Shown here: one piece after another, positions 60,340 to 64,000 of the stretch | How the letters are laid out: every line of letters begins with the position of its first letter | Numbering within the stretch: the first letter of the stretch is position 1 | Origin: Sphagnum magellanicum | Lineage: Eukaryota; Streptophyta; Sphagnopsida; Sphagnales; Sphagnaceae | Direction: 5' to 3' | Length of the DNA: 64,000 nucleotides | Assembly (NCBI GenBank): GCA_021904315.1 | Contig: CM038908.1 | Coordinates: 26,122,501 to 26,186,500, forward strand | Translations under genes and position numbers: made by a program | The notes under the pieces: generated by a model | What the model was told of the DNA's origin: nothing | Databases searched by the model: none | Seen by the model: only the letters and a program-made list of their open reading frames with translations

Positions 60340-61618
60340 TTATTTACCCCAGAATGGAGGGACAGAGGCTTCAACTGAGTTGAGATCTGTGGCATTAGAT
60401 ATTCCCAGAGATGCCTCCAGCACTGCAGCGGGGATGTTGCTCAACAGGAACTGGTTTGCTGCAACCAAGAATCCAGGATATTGCGAATTCAGACTGTTGA
60501 AGCTGATTGCAGGTCCAGTACCCACGTTGATTTGGAAATGGAGAGTGCCCCTTGGGAAGATGTAGATGTCTCCCTGTTGCAAGGTTTCTGCGTATAGCAC
60601 ACCGTCGAAGCTAATGAAGCCTGTGTAAATGGAGCCTTGCACCACGAACAATGTCTCACTAGATAAGGGATGGGTATGGGGAGGAACAACTCCACCGATT
60701 CCGAAGTCCAGTCGGACATGGGAGATGCCGAGTGTGTTGAGAGCTGGGTACTCGAACACAGTTCCAAATGATGGGTAGGCGTTTGTACCGGTGACAGAGA
60801 CGTTCCCTGAAATTATAGAAAATGCAGCAGGCAAAGAAAATTTAGTTCAGGAATATAAGAATCTCTGTTCTAGATCAGTGAAACTTTCCAACTCCCTAAA
60901 AGGAATAACTTAACGAGGATAATTCGCTCAAGAAGAAGGTATCAATTTGTGGAATAAAAATAAACCCTTTTTTCTACGATGGACATAAGAAGGTACTCAG
61001 TCTATAAAAAAAGCTACGGCTGTTCCTATCCCGTTCCTGCCAACCTGGGCTTTCTGGGTTTTCAGGTTTTTCACATATTGCTTAACAGCCTTTGAGCACT
61101 TTCAACTTATCGCGCATTCTTGAGGCAGCTTGGAGCGGTTATAGAAGTTTCGCTACTGTTCAGACGTAGAGAAGCCTAATGGATGATGGTAAATGGAAAT
61201 TCCAATTGTGACTTCATACACGTTCTAGTGGTGAATCATTGAAGCATGGAGCTGTAATCAAAGTGTTTTCCCAGTCGAGTCAGAACGCGATGAAACAAGT
61301 AGCCTACGAGCATGCAATTAACATCTTTGACGATGAGACGACGTCCATTATGCCAAGTTCAAGTTTGAGGATCGAACCAGCCGTGCGGAAGTCCGTGAAG
61401 AGAAAGTCTTTGGACGTAACATTCGCGCGGTCCTTGCAAGGAAATCCGTTGACACGTGGAGCGCTCGGGGACAGATCTGCCACGCAGAAATCCTGCAAGG
61501 GATCCGGATCCGCGGCTTGCACCATTACTGCACCAGCCACTAACGCCATGCATACAAATGCGACGATTGTCTGCCAAGCCTGGCGAGATCCTACACTAGA
61601 ACGAATGCTGTAAGTCAT
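60340..61618 (-). CDS. Germin-like protein GLP-D (2 exons)
   Basis: Third intact long-intron paralogue: exon 1 61,378-61,618, exon 2 60,340-60,806, 571-bp GT-AG intron, 235 residues. Signal peptide, disulfide cysteines, box 1 (PPHTHP, SSE) and box 2 (FPRGTLHFQINVG, with Arg for Lys) are complete, so metal binding should be preserved. Differences from GLP-B are scattered (TVFEYPAL, SIYTGF, SQYPGF, NQFLLSN, VLEASL, LNSVEASVPPFWGK). The start is set as in GLP-A; an in-frame ATG at 61,816 lies only 12 nt below the TATA box and should not be in the transcript. Confidence 0.93.
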
Positions 61619-61827
61619 GATGGGTGCTTGAGTTATGAAAGTTGCAGCTGTAGAGCTTCGGGTCGAAAATTGGAACAGTCTGGTACGACTGAGTGAACTT
61701 TGTTCTAACTTCTGCGTAATATAACTGTGCCCAACAAGCTGGACGAGAATGAGAGTACTAGAGGTGCAGGCTGTTAGGATGGAATACTGGTGGTGCTTGA
61801 TTGTTGAAATGACCACTAATGTAACAG

Positions 61828-61834
61828 TTTTATA
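61828..61834 (-). promoter_or_regulatory. TATA box of GLP-D
   Basis: TATAAAA on the minus strand, 210 nt upstream of the GLP-D ATG, in the same context as GLP-A and GLP-B. Confidence 0.7.
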
Positions 61835-64000
61835 CTAAACTTCGCGTGCGTTCCAAGAATCTGACAGAATTGTAACGAGTCCTGCTGAATTCAGTCAGGT
61901 GCATCTGCCTTGTGGATGCAGGTAGTCACGACATGGGCAGTTGGCAGATCGTCTGTTCTAGGGAAATTCCAATGGGCAGTGAGATCCGAGAAGCTGCGAA
62001 TATTTTGGAACTCACCAAGGATTCCTTGATGCGAATTTCTTACCGTGGCTCTTCACTTGTGAATTTGTTTCTGTTTGGTTGGGCTTACTGAAATCTGTCG
62101 AAGCGCGAAGAGCCGAGGCGATAAGAGCGTCGAAAAGAAAAAGTTCGTTTCAGATATCAACAAAATATTTTATATTTTATAGAAGGTCCCAAGTACGTGG
62201 GTCAGGCTACTGTCGGCGAATCAGAAAGTATTCCCAGGTTATCACTTATGTTTCTAATTGACAGCACTAAGATGTTTTAGTCAATTGAAGGGAACTTCCG
62301 CGCATTCCCAACGCCAAAGTTCCACCATTGAAATACAAAAACGTTTGGTAGTTTATGCTGGCGAATGCGCTGCTCCAATTGACCTGGAAATGCTATTCTA
62401 CTGCCCTTCAGGCTAATTTTGGGAGGCCCTGAGGAGCACGCCTTCCCTTCCCCCTCTACTACTAAAGGCGATTTGACCACATCAAAATTCCGTGTATAGG
62501 TGAAACGTTCTTGTTGTTGTTGTTTTTTATTTTTTTGAGTGACTTGACAATGCCAAAAAAATTCCAAATTCACTTTAAGAGAGGCTTGTCCGCACCCACT
62601 GATGTTCGGATGTTGAAAAATCATAGATAGAGCTTCGCCTAGTTAGAAGCTTTAATTCCTTTTCTGATCACTTCACAATGTTCAGTGTTCCCAGACTTAG
62701 TCATTGGCCTCGTAACTTGTGACCATTGAGAGTTTTGTAAACCTCATAGCCGTGGGGTTGGCTACCTCTAGACTCCCACCGCTTTCCTTTCATGGATGAT
62801 TACCGCTCGGACATTTTATCTGTGGTCGATAGGTAAAGGATGCCTGCTATTTCTGTTCTTGAACATGGCAATTCATCAAATTTTGCCTAGGCAAGCTAGT
62901 GAATCACGACAACATAGTGAACCATGACATTTTTCTTAATTCTTTCTTTCCCTCCTCCTTTTGTCTCCCTTCCTTGTGTTTCCAATTCTTTTTCCTTGGA
63001 ATAAAGTCTTGCACCTTCACATCCTACTACGACAAAAATTATTCACATTTCAACAGTGTAAGTAAATCCATGGTGACTGTGCCTGCAACCAGGTTTCTAA
63101 TGTCTGCTACATAACATAGTGGCATAGCATGATTCATATTAATTAGTTTATGGGTGTGCTCATGCTGTTTTTTTTGGGGGGAGGGTGGGGAGGGGGGAAG
63201 GGGCCATATTAACTAGCCCATCACCAATTTTTTTGGAACATTATGCGTCTCTTTAGACCCCAAGTTGCAACATAAAAACGAATGTGCTCCCCTATGGCTC
63301 TCCTTTTTAGTTTGTATACATGGGGGTGAACTTTGGGCAAAACCATATGGGATAAAACTGAGGTGCTATTGGGAATGTCTTGAGGAATAACTTGGGAACT
63401 TGGAGAAGCCTTTGGGAACATGATGAGAACAATAGAAAAAAAACATAAAATCCTCACCCTCCAAAAAGAAAAAAACTAGACCCCTCATGAGTGCATGCTG
63501 AGCCTTCTCATTGGCTGCATGAAACTTTTGTTTCCAAAAAACTGTTTGGCCTGGGCTAATGGCAGGGTCACAAACTGTGGGACACGGTCTTCCCAAATGC
63601 CGAGCATTTGGAGCACTTACTTTACTTCGGAGTTGCTGCTGCAATTGGGTAGGCTTGGACCCTTTTGGAATTTACTGCACTGTATTCAATGCCTGCCGTG
63701 ACTTTAGGGACACGCTTGTGGCCCTTGCTTGGTGGTTGTTCTTCTTGATATCTCTTTTCTCGGAAAGGGGTGTGTGTGTTTTTTTTCTCCAATTTTGTGA
63801 TCAATGGAAAACCAAATTTTTTTTGCCCAATCAATTTCTTCTTATCTCTTCGGCCTTGACTGGGTCCAATCAGAGTAGCAGGCATTAGGCAAAGGCAGGT
63901 TGTCAAGAATGACAACTACAAGGATGATAATTTTGGTGACGAAGACATACATTCGAGGATGGATGAAAAATCCCCACAGCAAAGGTCACAAGTCTATTTT

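Larger units (their letters stand above)
58706..64000 (-). repeat. Segmental duplication unit 3 (carries GLP-D; runs off window)
   Basis: Closely similar to 22,268-~27,540 throughout, including the ~1.6 kb 3' of the GLP gene, the G-rich tract at 63,168-63,203 and the sequence to the window end. The left boundary is abrupt at aaagtggagaatttc, next to unrelated DNA beyond the gypsy relic. A second, short-intron GLP would be expected a few kilobases beyond the window. Confidence 0.85.

Overview
The window looks like nuclear DNA of a land plant with a large, AT-rich, repeat-dominated genome. The evidence is a cluster of intron-containing germin-like protein (GLP) genes, a decayed plant Ty3/gypsy retrotransposon, CACTA-type and Helitron-like insertions, and a short interstitial TTTAGGG telomere-type run. 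Gene density is very low, which would suit a gymnosperm, fern or bryophyte, but nothing seen here fixes the lineage.

Layout. Positions 1-9,370 are AT-rich non-coding DNA with a small MITE-like element and a ~0.5-0.7 kb direct repeat pair. At 9,380-10,925 lies a broken transposase-like gene interrupted by a 37-bp minisatellite. From 13,163 to 36,405 there are two tandem copies of a compound unit. Each ancestral unit held two minus-strand GLP genes: a long-intron type and a short-intron type. Unit 1 (13,163-22,228) keeps intact GLP-A, but its short-intron partner is reduced to ~75 bp by a deletion. Unit 2 (22,268-36,405) keeps intact GLP-B and GLP-C; GLP-C is complete in layout but carries two adjacent nonsense codons. 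A further GLP relic sits at 37,620-38,030. From 38 to 58 kb the sequence is mostly transposon-derived: a 1.86-kb CACTA-like element with an expanded GGTA array (41,386-43,248), a GC-richer island with a degenerate ABA/WDS (ASR)-like exon (44.7-46.7 kb), a hairpin-rich stretch and three ~175-bp tandem repeats (48.6-49.9 kb), and a dead gypsy element on the minus strand (52.0-58 kb) that itself carries a CACTA-type insertion. Unit 3 starts at 58,706 with intact GLP-D and runs off the window end.

How it fits together. The functional content is a family of secreted germin-like cupins. GLP-A, -B and -D each encode 235 residues in two exons, share the same splice positions, and have a TATA box exactly 210 nt upstream of the start codon. 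Comparing the paralogous units exposes later events at base resolution: two Helitron-like insertions with matching termini in opposite orientation, a microhomology deletion, and a ~79-bp inversion between short inverted repeats. I found no wholly new multi-gene system. The most unusual items are the Helitron-like pair ending in CTCG rather than CTRR, the tRNA-like modules in or near CACTA-type sequence, and the small inversion. All family assignments come from motif recognition by eye; no database search was run.
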